NCBI GenBank assembly: GCA_028290685.1
Contig: JAQGJI010000006.1
Location: forward strand, 1 to 13,669
Length of the DNA stretch: 13,669 nucleotides
Reading direction: 5' to 3'
Origin: Devosia sp.
GTDB taxonomy: Bacteria > Pseudomonadota > Alphaproteobacteria > Rhizobiales > Devosiaceae
The notes under the pieces are model-generated. The model did no database searches. It was not told the origin of the DNA and saw nothing but the letters and a program-made list of their open reading frames with translations. A program made the translations under genes and the position numbers. Below are positions 6,855 to 13,669 of the stretch, piece after piece; the stretch's first letter is position 1, and the number at the start of each line of letters is the position of its first letter.

Positions 6855-6888
6855 GACCCCGCCCAACGCCTATCCCTGACAGGGGTCT
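6855..6888 (+). terminator. Possible weak hairpin after the BTLCP gene
   Basis: GGACCCC shortly after the stop codon can pair with GGGGTCT about 20 bases further on, giving a six to seven pair stem with a large loop. There is no T tract. It may fold together with the stronger hairpin at 6893-6930 or be chance. Confidence 0.25.
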
Positions 6889-6892
6889 GATG

Positions 6893-6930
6893 AATGAAGC
6901 CAGCCTCGGTCCTCCGAAGCTGGCCTCATT
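6893..6930. terminator. Bidirectional terminator-like hairpin between convergent genes
   Basis: A long interrupted palindrome: AATGA pairs with TCATT, GCCAGC (6899-6904) with GCTGGC (6919-6924), and TCGG with CCGA around a TCCT loop, leaving only two symmetric mismatches. In total 15 of 17 positions pair. It lies between the end of the BTLCP gene (plus) and the end of the small membrane-protein gene (minus), where a shared terminator is expected. T tracts after the stem are short on both sides, so Rho-independent efficiency is uncertain. Confidence 0.6.
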
Positions 6931-6952
6931 GTTCAGGATCGGGCAGCAGCCG

Positions 6953-7276
6953 TCAGCCGAAGCGGACAGCCACGTAAATGCCCATGAACATCAATCCTGT
7001 TATGAACGCCCAGCCGAAAGCAACAACCGCCGAGACCAGGGCCGATGTCATGGAAAGCGTGCCATCCTCCTCATGCCGCCACCCCAGCTGAAGCATGATA
7101 TAGGGTCCGCAGACAAAGCTCATCGCCAGATTGCCCAGTGACCCGGCAAAGGTGCTGCCATCGTAGCGCAGCATGGCCTGCTGCTTGAACACCGCTTGGT
7201 ACAGGTGCGTACCGGCACCCGAAATGCTCAGGCCTACACCAATCAGAAACGCGGCGAGAAGCAGTTCTTTGGTCAT
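6953..7276 (-). CDS. Small integral membrane protein, unknown function
   Basis: A 107-residue protein that I cannot assign to a function. Three hydrophobic helices are evident at about residues 4-24, 44-64 and 77-102. A short polar loop (QAVFKQQAMLRYDG) follows helix 1, and a charged loop (WRHEEDG) separates helices 2 and 3. Glycines occur within the helices (ISGAGTH, GSLGNL). The ATG at 7276 is chosen over a longer in-frame start at 7312 because AAAGGGGAAAA lies directly before it. It is convergent with BTLCP and divergent from the next gene over 110 bases. Coding is supported by the ribosome site and clean membrane topology. Confidence 0.7.
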   Translation of the reverse strand: MTKELLLAAFLIGVGLSISGAGTHLYQAVFKQQAMLRYDGSTFAGSLGNLAMSFVCGPYIMLQLGWRHEEDGTLSMTSALVSAVVAFGWAFITGLMFMGIYVAVRFG

Positions 7277-7340
7277 GCCGTTTTCCCCTTTGCCCCGACA
7301 TGTGCACGTCAAAGGCGCCCATTTACCCTTCGTTAAGCAT

Positions 7341-7354
7341 ATTGGGGGTCCAAT
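7341..7354. promoter_or_regulatory. Dyad in the divergent gap, possible operator
   Basis: ATTGG-gggt-CCAAT is a five-base inverted repeat lying 33 bases before the start at 7387 and 65 bases from the divergent start at 7276. A TTAA (7333-7336) lies beside it. The position suits a regulator shared by both genes, but the dyad is short. Confidence 0.25.
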
Positions 7355-7386
7355 GCTCTGTCATCTTTCCTCCGCAACTTTGGTTA

Positions 7387-8073
7387 ATGCTGGCGATGAG
7401 TTCGCAGACCGCCCCGGCAACCGAGCCGCTCCAGCCCCATTCAGTTGGCTTCAATCTCACCGCCATCGCAGTGCTGGTGCTGCTGCTGGCTGTCGGCGCA
7501 GCTTATCTGGTGGATGAACTTGGCCGTACCCCGCGCCGCGCGCTTCCCAGCCTGAGTGATGACGAACCGATAAGCCAGAGCCTGGTGGGCCGCGAGCTTG
7601 CTATTCCAGCGCGCTGGTTTCGCCACGGCGAGCAGTTCAGGCCCGGCTTCACAAGCCAGATCGATCTGCGCCTGATGTTCTCGCCTGCCTCCGGCACTTC
7701 CGCGCTGCCGGTCGATGTGACTCTGCAGCCTCGCAGTCGCGCCCGCACCAGCGCCAGCCTGCTCGACAGCGTTTACCTGCACCAATTCAAGGAAGAAACC
7801 GTGACCGGCGTGCCCGGGCTGGTTGGCAAGCCCATGGGTCGCTCAAGTGGCTATCAGGGGGAGACCGTCTGGTATGACGCGCTCTCCCCCAACCCGTTCG
7901 TGGCTAAATGTGTAGCGCCGGTGGCAGCAGATGCGCCCTGGCAGTGCATACGCACGGTTTATCTCGCCAGCGGCATCGCCGCTACTTACGTCTTTGACGA
8001 GAAGGCCTTGCAGTCGTGGCGGCTGTTTGACGCCGAGATGCAGCGCTGGCTGGATCGCATCGGCGCCCTGTAG
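7387..8073 (+). CDS. Single-pass membrane-anchored protein of unknown function
   Basis: I do not recognise this protein, which has 228 residues if it starts at 7387 (225 from the in-frame ATG at 7396). A short N-terminal tail rich in S, T and P is followed by one transmembrane helix at about 22-42. The rest is a soluble domain, probably periplasmic by inference from the C175/C187 pair and the lack of a cytoplasmic motif. The region around ETVWYD, FVAKC, CIRTVYL and ATYVFDEKAL reads as strand-rich, ending in an amphipathic helix (WRLFDAEMQRWLDRIG). No catalytic motif is seen. Neither start has a good ribosome site. It ends eight bases from the convergent DUF3126 gene. Confidence 0.7.
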   Translation: MLAMSSQTAPATEPLQPHSVGFNLTAIAVLVLLLAVGAAYLVDELGRTPRRALPSLSDDEPISQSLVGRELAIPARWFRHGEQFRPGFTSQIDLRLMFSPASGTSALPVDVTLQPRSRARTSASLLDSVYLHQFKEETVTGVPGLVGKPMGRSSGYQGETVWYDALSPNPFVAKCVAPVAADAPWQCIRTVYLASGIAATYVFDEKALQSWRLFDAEMQRWLDRIGAL

Positions 8074-8081
8074 CCAAGGTC

Positions 8082-8300
8082 TTAGGAGACCTCGTCCAGA
8101 TCGATATCGAGGATCGACATGTTGAAGATGTAGGACTTGTCCCCGTCTTCGTCGTCGGCATGGATCAACCCGATCGACTCATCGCCAATAAAGACTTCCA
8201 CCGAGTCGTTGAGCTTCACGCGCGGCCGCACATCGATGTTCTTGTTATTGAACTTCATCTGCAGGAACTTTTGCAGCTTGATGATTTCGGGATGGTTCAC
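8082..8300 (-). CDS. DUF3126 family protein
   Basis: A 72-residue acidic cytoplasmic protein matching my memory of DUF3126 (Pfam PF11324), a small alphaproteobacterial family of unknown function. Family features are the N-terminal EIIKLQKFLQ helix, RPRVKLNDSVEVFIGDE and a C-terminal acidic stretch (DDEDGDKSYIFNM..LDIDLDE). The gene starts with GTG at 8300, supported by AGGA eight bases upstream and by the family start. Its stop is eight bases from that of the plus-strand gene. It follows cysE on the same strand after 113 bases. A possible own promoter is described separately. Confidence 0.88.
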   Translation of the reverse strand: MNHPEIIKLQKFLQMKFNNKNIDVRPRVKLNDSVEVFIGDESIGLIHADDEDGDKSYIFNMSILDIDLDEVS

Positions 8301-8333
8301 GGGATACGTCCTGCTGATTTGCGTTGAAGCGGC

Positions 8334-8361
8334 AATCTAGTCACCCAATAAACGCAGACAA
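8334..8361 (-). promoter_or_regulatory. Possible promoter for the DUF3126 gene
   Basis: On the minus strand TTGTCT (8361-8356), 16 bases and TAGATT (8339-8334) form a weak sigma70-like pair, about 34 bases before the GTG start. The match is partial. A short hairpin ACCC-taaa-GGGT at 8361-8372 partly overlaps and could mark the end of the cysE transcript. Confidence 0.3.
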
Positions 8362-8413
8362 CCCTAAAGGGTGCCATTTTAACCGCAACAGGGCCTTGCA
8401 CAGATCAGGCAAT

Positions 8414-9259
8414 TCAGGCGTTGAGATCGTGCACCAAAACCACCTGGTCCATGACCAGCGCCGGTTGCGCACAGCCCGCCTCCCCGATCACCTTGGCCGG
8501 CACGCCTGCCACCGTCACGCGCGGCGGCACCTCCTTGAGCACCACCGAGCCCGCGCCGATGCGCGAGCAATCGCCGATTCTGATGTTACCCAGAACTTTG
8601 GCCCCCGCACCGATCAACACCCCGTTGCCAATCTTGGGATGGCGGTCCTGATCTGATTTGCCCGTGCCGCCCAGCGTCACGTTCTGCAGGATCGACACGT
8701 TGTCACCGACCACTGCGGTCTCGCCGATCACCAGGCCCGTGCCATGGTCGAGCATGATGCCCTTGCCCATCACAACCGCCGGGTTGATGTCGACCTGAAA
8801 CACCTGGCTGGCCCGGCTCTGCAGGTACAGCGCGAAATCGCGCCGTCCCGCCCTGAGCATGGCATGGGCAAACCGATGTGTCTGGATGGCCTGGTAACCC
8901 TTGAAGTAAAGCAGGGGCTCGAGCGCCCGATGGCAGGCGGGGTCCCGCTCCAGCGTTGCGGCCAGATCGGCGCGGGCATTGTCCCCGATGTCGGGCGCAT
9001 CCACCAGGGTCTCGGCAAAGGCCTGCCGGATGATATCGGCCGAAACGTCGTCGTGGTCCAGCCGCGCCGCTAAGCGGTGCGCAAGGGCCTGCTCGAAATC
9101 GTCATGATTGAGAATCGATGAAATGGCCATGTTGGCGAGCGAAGGCTCATCCACAACAATCTGACGCGCGCCGCTGCGGACGGCTTCCCACACCGGATCA
9201 ACCGACTTTATCCCGGCGGCTTGTTTGGGTTTACTGGTCATGTCGCACCTGCGCTTCAT
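8414..9259 (-). CDS. cysE: Serine O-acetyltransferase
   Basis: A 281-residue cytoplasmic enzyme transferring acetyl from acetyl-CoA to serine, the first step of cysteine synthesis. The N-terminal helical domain (about 20-155) is followed by left-handed beta-helix hexapeptide repeats (about 158-258: VVMGKG, MLDHGTGLVIGE, VGDNVSI, IGNGVLIGAGAKV, IGDCSRIGAGSVV). The catalytic residues are D171 and H172 (LDHGTG), with H207 in DRHPKI. The C-terminal tail ends VVLVHDLNA. Many CysE proteins end in an isoleucine that docks into cysteine synthase CysK; this one ends in NA, so that interaction is doubtful. The start could also be the ATG at 9241, which has AGGTG close by. A TTATAT -10-like element only 12 bases before 9259 slightly favours the shorter form. 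It lies 75 bases after the hydrolase gene on the same strand. Confidence 0.95.
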   Translation of the reverse strand: MKRRCDMTSKPKQAAGIKSVDPVWEAVRSGARQIVVDEPSLANMAISSILNHDDFEQALAHRLAARLDHDDVSADIIRQAFAETLVDAPDIGDNARADLAATLERDPACHRALEPLLYFKGYQAIQTHRFAHAMLRAGRRDFALYLQSRASQVFQVDINPAVVMGKGIMLDHGTGLVIGETAVVGDNVSILQNVTLGGTGKSDQDRHPKIGNGVLIGAGAKVLGNIRIGDCSRIGAGSVVLKEVPPRVTVAGVPAKVIGEAGCAQPALVMDQVVLVHDLNA

Positions 9260-9334
9260 CGTGGCTCACCGATATAAGTCATCCGATGCTCAGATACAAA
9301 GCCCCCGCGAACATTTGGTTCACGATTGGCTGCC

Positions 9335-10090
9335 TCAGGCGAATGTCCTGCTCAAAAAGTCGAGGGTAACGGTCTTGAACGCCTTGTCGCCCGTGGCCCG
9401 CATATGGTCGCGCTTGGGAATAACATAGGCTTGCCCGCCGGGAATGAGCGCTGCCAGAGGTTCGGGCGAGCCGGCCATGCCGTCGTCTTCACCGACCGCC
9501 ACCAGAACCGGAACGCCGATGCGCCGCACATCGGCCCGTGCCATGGGCTGGCGGGACGTTTCCATGCAGGCCGCCAGCGCTTCCCGGTCGGACTTGGTGT
9601 GATCGGCAAAGATGCGGAACTGCCGGGCCGTTGGATGGGTCAAAGCGGCCAGCGACGGCGCGCGCAGCCCGGAAATTATGTCGTTGCCATCGCTGAGCCC
9701 ATTGATGAGGTTCATGCCCATCCCTCCGAAAATTGCGCATGCAACCCGGCTCTCATGCTCGAAGGCCATGAATGCCGCTATCCGGGCGCCCATGGAGTAA
9801 CCCAGCACGGCTGCCTGCTCAATGCCGAGGTGATCAAGCAGTGCCACCGCATCCCGCGCCATGGCGCTCGGGTAATACGCTTCCGGATCGTGCGGCTTAT
9901 CGGAGGCTCCATGCCCGCGATTGTCCAGAACGATGGTGTTGTACCCTGCCCCCGTCAATGTCTCGACCCAGCCCGTATCGATCCAGTTCACCTTGGCGCT
10001 CGAGGCAAAGCCATGGATGCAGAGCAAGGGCTTACCTGCCCCAAAGCTGTCGTAGCTCAGCGTTAGTCCATCGGATTGAAAGGTGGCCAT
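9335..10090 (-). CDS. Alpha/beta-fold hydrolase
   Basis: A 251-residue soluble hydrolase of the alpha/beta fold, without a signal peptide. The oxyanion-type HGFASS is at H26-G27 and the nucleophile S99 lies in the elbow GYSMG. An acidic residue of the GEDD stretch (E201-D203) and H229 in KRDHM complete a likely triad. LDNRGHGASDKP (55-66) is typical of the esterase/epoxide-hydrolase-like branch. The natural substrate cannot be told from sequence. The ATG at 10090 has AGAGGAA nearby. It is the first gene of the minus-strand pair with cysE and is divergent from the zinc-finger gene across 116 bases, in which I see no convincing promoter. I recall this gene order from other Hyphomicrobiales (unchecked), which hints at a housekeeping role. 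Confidence 0.88.
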   Translation of the reverse strand: MATFQSDGLTLSYDSFGAGKPLLCIHGFASSAKVNWIDTGWVETLTGAGYNTIVLDNRGHGASDKPHDPEAYYPSAMARDAVALLDHLGIEQAAVLGYSMGARIAAFMAFEHESRVACAIFGGMGMNLINGLSDGNDIISGLRAPSLAALTHPTARQFRIFADHTKSDREALAACMETSRQPMARADVRRIGVPVLVAVGEDDGMAGSPEPLAALIPGGQAYVIPKRDHMRATGDKAFKTVTLDFLSRTFA

Positions 10091-10206
10091 GCTCTGTTCC
10101 TCTTGGCGGGTTCACTTGACGCAGGCCTTATGCCACGCCCACTTCCCTTGCCGCCACCCATCCACTATGGTCCCCGCGAACTCAAATTCCGGCATCAGGT
10201 TTCTCG

Positions 10207-10452
10207 ATGGCAAACAATTCGACGCCCCATTTCCACAACACCGAAGGCCTTAGCAGGATCGAAATCGGTTCCAAGGAATTCCAGTGCGTTGGTGCCTTGC
10301 CTCCGTTTGACCACCCCCATGTCTATCTCGACATGGGCAAGGACAACGACATCGTCTGCCCCTATTGCTCGACGCACTTTGTTTATGCGTCGCGGCTTGC
10401 GGCCGGAACCTCCGAACCGCTTTCAGCAGTTTTCCACTCCGACGCCGCATAG
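10207..10452 (+). CDS. CHCC-type zinc-finger protein (NDUFS6-like)
   Basis: An 81-residue protein with the CHCC zinc-finger spacing C27-x8-H36-x14-C51-x2-C54, the pattern of the mitochondrial complex I subunit NDUFS6 and its alphaproteobacterial relatives (Pfam PF10276, recalled). In mitochondria this zinc subunit helps mature the NADH dehydrogenase arm. A link to complex I here is inference from the family, as no nuo gene is in the window. HPHVYLDM and the CPYCSTHFVY knuckle are well conserved. The ATG at 10207 has an AGG seven bases upstream. It ends with TAG, and nine bases later, in the same frame, the FAD monooxygenase begins. Confidence 0.9.
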   Translation: MANNSTPHFHNTEGLSRIEIGSKEFQCVGALPPFDHPHVYLDMGKDNDIVCPYCSTHFVYASRLAAGTSEPLSAVFHSDAA

Positions 10453-10461
10453 AATCTTCCC

Positions 10462-11649
10462 ATGCCGGGCACCGGCAAGACATTCTACATAGCCGGCGCC
10501 GGAATCACCGGCCTTACACTGGCCTTGGCGCTCGCCAAGTTCGGCGCGAGCGTTACCGTGCTCGAGCGCAGTGCCGCCCTGTCCGAACTCGGTGCAGGTC
10601 TGCAGCTTAGCCCCAATGCGCGCCTGCTGCTCGACCGGCTGGGCCTGGGCGAACTCCTGACCGGCCTCAGTCTTGAGCCGCTTGGCATAGACATCTATCC
10701 ACTGGCTCGCCGTTCTCCCCTCGTGACCCTGGAACTCGGTGCTGCCATGCGGCAGCACTTCGGTTCACCCTACGCTGTTCTGCACCGGGCCGACCTAACG
10801 GATGCGCTTTACCGGGCGACGCGGCGTTTTGCCAATATCGACATCCTTTTTGGGGTGCGCCACTGGGACGCGAGCGCGCACTCTGATGGAGTGATGGTCT
10901 CGGTGATGCAGGCGGACGGGCAGATGCGCACCGGTCGTGCCAACGGCTTGATCGGTGCCGATGGTGTTCATTCCTTCACCAGGCGGCATGTGCTTGCCGG
11001 ACCCGACGCCCGGTTTGCTGGCCGTCTAGCCTGGCGCACCATGCTGCCCTTCCAGAGTGCTGCGGGGCATTTGGCGCTGGATCGTGTCTCGGTGCTGTTC
11101 GGCCCCGGATTTCACCTCGTCTGTTACCCGCTGCCACACCGCGATCAGGTCAATATTGCGCTCTTTGCCAAGGGTGCGGCAGAGGCGACAGCCAGTCATC
11201 CCAGCTTGAGCAAAGCCAGCCCGCGGATTGCTGCACTTCTTGCCGCGGCTGAAAACTGGACATGCTGGCCGCTCTACACCGTTTCGACGCCAAAGTGGCA
11301 CAAGGGCAATATCGGCCTTGCAGGCGATGCGGCCCATGCCATGGTGCCGTTCCAGGCCCAGGGGGCGGCCATGGGCATCGAGGACGCCGCCGTTCTCGCG
11401 CCGCTCCTGGTGCGACATGGCAGCGCTGAGTCGGCCCTCGCCCAGTACGAGCGGATCCGGCGCGCCCGTGTGGCCCGCGTCGCCAGAACGTCCACGACCA
11501 ACGGCCGCATCTTCCACATGGGATGGCCCTTCAGCGTCGCACGCGACCTGGCCATTTCAGCGCAAGGAACGCGCGGCCACATCAAGCGTCTCGCCTGGCT
11601 TTACAGCCACGATGCTGGCCTGATTCCGCGGGAAAAAGATGGGTCCTGA
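10462..11649 (+). CDS. FAD-dependent monooxygenase (UbiH/salicylate hydroxylase-like)
   Basis: A 395-residue class A flavoprotein monooxygenase. The FAD-binding Rossmann motif is GAGITG (12-17) with E35 at the end of strand 2. R109 in HRADL is the expected FAD contact. The DG motif is GLIGADG (D167-G168). The GD motif is GLAGDAAHAMVPFQAQG (G288-D289). Such enzymes hydroxylate aromatic or quinone substrates using NAD(P)H and oxygen. The family includes UbiH/UbiF/UbiL and salicylate 1-monooxygenase, and this sequence does not let me choose. Pairing with a complex-I-type zinc-finger gene makes a quinone-related role possible but unproven. The ATG lacks a good ribosome site; coupling to the preceding gene, ending nine bases upstream, is likely. 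Confidence 0.9.
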   Translation: MPGTGKTFYIAGAGITGLTLALALAKFGASVTVLERSAALSELGAGLQLSPNARLLLDRLGLGELLTGLSLEPLGIDIYPLARRSPLVTLELGAAMRQHFGSPYAVLHRADLTDALYRATRRFANIDILFGVRHWDASAHSDGVMVSVMQADGQMRTGRANGLIGADGVHSFTRRHVLAGPDARFAGRLAWRTMLPFQSAAGHLALDRVSVLFGPGFHLVCYPLPHRDQVNIALFAKGAAEATASHPSLSKASPRIAALLAAAENWTCWPLYTVSTPKWHKGNIGLAGDAAHAMVPFQAQGAAMGIEDAAVLAPLLVRHGSAESALAQYERIRRARVARVARTSTTNGRIFHMGWPFSVARDLAISAQGTRGHIKRLAWLYSHDAGLIPREKDGS

Positions 11650-11797
11650 ATCACCGCCAGACTTCAGGTGGATCATAGAAAAGCGCACTTTGCTGGAACC
11701 CAACGCCGCCGATCAGCCTTGCGTTACCACTGATGCCTGTGTCAACTGCGGCAACGTTCCGAGCCATAGTCGGCCTTACCGAGGTTAGCGCCCAAGC
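11650..11797. other. Intergenic stretch with no clear element
   Basis: 148 bases between the monooxygenase and the MFS transporter. I see no convincing promoter, terminator or RNA. A small dyad CCGA-gccatag-TCGG lies about 30 bases before the transporter start. An in-frame TAG at 11786 shows the transporter cannot begin further upstream. Confidence 0.5.
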
Positions 11798-13135
11798 ATG
11801 CAAGCTGCCACTCGCTCACGCCTGACGCTCACCTGTATTCTGGTGACGATCCTGCTTGACATGATTGGCGTTGGCATCATCGTGCCGGTACTGCCCAAAC
11901 TGCTCGAGGAACTCACTGGCGGCAGCATGGCCAATGCTGCGGTGATCGGCGGTTACCTGGTCTTTTCCTATGCCTTCATGCAGTTCGTATTCTCCCCCGT
12001 ACTGGGCAATCTGTCGGACCGCTTCGGCCGCCGTCCGGTCCTGCTCTGTTCCTTGCTGGGCCTGACGTTCGATTATCTGATGATGGCAATTGCGCCGGTC
12101 GTCTGGTATTTGTTTATCGGTCGCCTCATTGCGGGCGTGGCGGGCGCCGCAGTGGCCACTGCCACCGCCTATATGGCTGATATTACCCCGCCCCATAAGC
12201 GCACCCATCGCTTCGGCCTGATTGGCGCAGCGTTTGGTCTGGGTTTCATCATTGGCCCGGTTATCGGCGGCGAGCTGGGGGAGTTCGGCTCCCGCGTTCC
12301 CTTCTTTGCCGCCGCCGCCCTGGCTTTTGCCAATTTCCTGTTCGGCTTGCTGGTGTTGCCTGAAAGCCTGCCCAAGACGTCGCGGCGCAAGTTCGATATC
12401 CGCCGTGCCAATCCTTTTGGTGCCGTAATTGCCCTGCGCCAGTATCCGGTGGTATTGTGGCTCCTGGGTGTGCTCTTCGCCTTTTCGCTTGCGGCGCAAG
12501 CCCTGCCGACGGTGTTCAGCTACTTCACCGTGGAAGTGTTCCGCTTCACCTCGTCCAATATCGGCCGGGCGCTGGGCGCCTTCGGCATCGGCTTTGCGAT
12601 CTGCCAGGCGTTCCTGGTTGGCCCGCTCGTCAAGCGCGTGGGCGAACCGCCGGTTGCGATCCTTGGCCTTTTGGCGGCGATCGGCGCCTTTGCCGGCGTG
12701 GCCTTCACCAACGAGGTGTTTTACCTTTATGTGTTCATCATGCTGGGCGCGGTGAGCGGCCTGGCAGCGCCTGCGATCAACGGCGTATTGTCCCGCCAGG
12801 TGCCGGACAACGCGCAGGGCGAACTCCAGGGTGCGGTCAATGCTGCCAATTCCCTTGCCACCATCATCGGGCCATTGGCTGCAACACAGATCTTTTCCTA
12901 CTTCACCAGCGCGGCCGATTCGCCGGGCTATTTCCCCGGAGCGCCATTCATCGCTGCAAGCGCCTGCGTTGTTTTGGCCCTCATCATCTTCTCCATCGCC
13001 GCGTGGCGGTTCGAACTCGGTCATCGGCCCAGCATTGCCAATCATCCGCACGTTCCCGACATGCCGCCCCCCGGCCAGGTTCGGTTGCCGCCGATAGATG
13101 AAGACGACGTTGATGCAAGTACGCCCCGCCATTGA
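11798..13135 (+). CDS. TetA-like (TCR/Tet family) MFS efflux transporter
   Basis: A 445-residue inner-membrane protein with about 12 predicted helices, of the drug:proton antiporter branch that includes TetA. Motif A is GNLSDRFGRRP (70-80, with D74). It is followed by FDY (91-93), matching the MDY region of TetA, then MADIT (126-130). The antiporter motif C is GLGFIIGPVIGG (147-158). D21 in helix 1 (LLDMIGVGIIVP) corresponds to the conserved acidic residue of Tet pumps. The C-terminal tail after about 405 is hydrophilic and proline-rich. Many chromosomal Tet-like transporters of alphaproteobacteria do not give tetracycline resistance, so the substrate is left open. The start is fixed by a TAG twelve bases upstream in frame. 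Its end overlaps the GNAT gene. Confidence 0.9.
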   Translation: MQAATRSRLTLTCILVTILLDMIGVGIIVPVLPKLLEELTGGSMANAAVIGGYLVFSYAFMQFVFSPVLGNLSDRFGRRPVLLCSLLGLTFDYLMMAIAPVVWYLFIGRLIAGVAGAAVATATAYMADITPPHKRTHRFGLIGAAFGLGFIIGPVIGGELGEFGSRVPFFAAAALAFANFLFGLLVLPESLPKTSRRKFDIRRANPFGAVIALRQYPVVLWLLGVLFAFSLAAQALPTVFSYFTVEVFRFTSSNIGRALGAFGIGFAICQAFLVGPLVKRVGEPPVAILGLLAAIGAFAGVAFTNEVFYLYVFIMLGAVSGLAAPAINGVLSRQVPDNAQGELQGAVNAANSLATIIGPLAATQIFSYFTSAADSPGYFPGAPFIAASACVVLALIIFSIAAWRFELGHRPSIANHPHVPDMPPPGQVRLPPIDEDDVDASTPRH

Positions 13136-13595
13136 CGCGGATTGCCCGGCGGTTCTGGCCATCGTTGCGCCGGTTCTGGCAGCTGGCGAAACATATGCCA
13201 TCGCCCGTGACCTCGACGCCGCGGCGGCTCTCGCCTACTGGTTCAGCCCCGCCCACGATGTGTTCGTAGCCCAGGACAGGGATGTCGTCGCTGGCACCTA
13301 TTATCTTCAGGCCAACCAGCAGGGCGGCGGCGCCCATGTCGCCAATTGCGGTTACATGACCGCGCCTGCCGCTCAAGGTAAAGGTGTTGCGCGCGCCATG
13401 TGCGAACACTCCCTGATCGAGGCGCGAAAGCGCGGTTTCCGAGCCATGCAGTTCAATCATGTGGTCTCAACCAACAGCCGCGCCGTGGCTCTGTGGCAAA
13501 AACTGGGCTTTGCCATTGTCGGCACCCTGCCCAAAGCCTTCCACCATCCTGTTCACGGCTATGTCGACAGCTACGTGATGGTCCGCGAACTCTGA
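13098..13595 (+). CDS. GNAT family N-acetyltransferase
   Basis: A 165-residue cytoplasmic acetyltransferase of the Gcn5-related family, which moves acetyl from acetyl-CoA to an amine. The acetyl-CoA pyrophosphate loop is QGKGVA (93-98). A later motif is NSRAVALWQKLGF (about 126-138), typical of motif B, followed by the GYVDSYVM ending. The overall pattern resembles N-acetyltransferases acting on small molecules or amino acids, but the substrate cannot be told. The start may be ATG 13098 or ATG 13113; the conserved fold begins at VRPA just after the second. Either start overlaps the transporter gene, by 38 or 23 bases, so the two are probably co-transcribed and translationally coupled. Confidence 0.9.
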   Translation: MKTTLMQVRPAIDADCPAVLAIVAPVLAAGETYAIARDLDAAAALAYWFSPAHDVFVAQDRDVVAGTYYLQANQQGGGAHVANCGYMTAPAAQGKGVARAMCEHSLIEARKRGFRAMQFNHVVSTNSRAVALWQKLGFAIVGTLPKAFHHPVHGYVDSYVMVREL

Positions 13596-13662
13596 GTTGT
13601 GATGGCGCGGGCCGGAACGTTTGGACTCGTGCCTAGTTCAGACAAGGTCAGGAGCCAGGAAA

Positions 13663-13669
13663 ATGCCAC
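13663..13669 (+). CDS. Possible start of a further gene, cut by the window edge
   Basis: An ATG at 13663 follows GGAG (13651-13654) by eight bases. Only two codons are visible, so nothing can be said about the product. It may not be a gene. Confidence 0.2.

Noticed and set aside
9326..10066. A 246-codon plus-strand open frame opposite the alpha/beta hydrolase
   Set aside because: The minus-strand product has a full hydrolase signature and a ribosome site; the plus-strand reading has neither.
11798..13135. Calling the transporter a tetracycline resistance gene
   Set aside because: The motifs place it in the Tet-like MFS group only. There are no mobile-element signs, and chromosomal homologues often have other substrates.
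11816..13201. A 461-codon open frame on the minus strand opposite the MFS transporter
   Set aside because: It mirrors the transporter gene almost exactly. The translation is rich in R, Q, G and H with no domain, as expected from antisense of a GC-rich membrane-protein gene. The plus-strand product has clear MFS motifs.
1..13669. Mobile element, phage, CRISPR, tRNA/attachment site or genomic island
   Set aside because: No transposase, integrase, repeat array, tRNA-like fold or break in composition is seen. Genes are mostly conserved housekeeping functions.

Overview
The window looks like chromosomal core DNA of a GC-rich alphaproteobacterium, probably order Hyphomicrobiales and perhaps Devosiaceae-like. 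This is inferred from the DUF3126 protein, the NifU-like scaffold/YidD/ThrRS block, the folE-hisI pair, the CHCC zinc-finger protein beside an FAD monooxygenase, a PAS_5-type protein and a BTLCP protease. I see no tRNA, rRNA, CRISPR array, transposase, phage gene or attachment site. Coding density is high. The largest gene-free stretch is about 180 bases (3939-4118), so no gap exceeds 300 bases.

Layout. (1) 1-1877, minus strand: an operon of NifU/IscU-like scaffold, yidD and thrS (thrS runs off the left edge), read from a sigma70-like promoter near 1921-1949. (2) 2020-3178, plus: folE (GTP cyclohydrolase I) and hisI (PR-AMP cyclohydrolase). (3) 3204-3938, minus: a rhomboid intramembrane protease, convergent with hisI. 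(4) 4119-6841, plus: a signalling and envelope group made of a PAS-domain protein, a tandem PilZ protein, an unknown exported four-cysteine protein and a periplasmic transglutaminase-like cysteine protease (BTLCP/LapG superfamily). A TTAA-N7-TTAA box resembling a CtrA site lies ahead of this group. (5) 6953-8300: three small genes, namely a three-helix membrane protein (minus), a single-pass membrane-anchored protein of unknown function (plus) and DUF3126 (minus). (6) 8414-10090, minus: an alpha/beta hydrolase followed by cysE. (7) 10207-13595, plus: CHCC zinc-finger protein, FAD monooxygenase, TetA-like MFS transporter and an overlapping GNAT acetyltransferase. A possible further start codon lies at the right edge.

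Most genes are housekeeping (translation, Fe-S assembly, membrane biogenesis, folate, histidine and cysteine synthesis). The least understood part is 4.0-8.1 kb. There a possible cell-cycle regulator site, a predicted c-di-GMP receptor and a LapG-superfamily protease are adjacent to three proteins I cannot assign. I found no clear new defence or mobile system. The findings are modest regulatory and architectural oddities, and none has been tested by database search.
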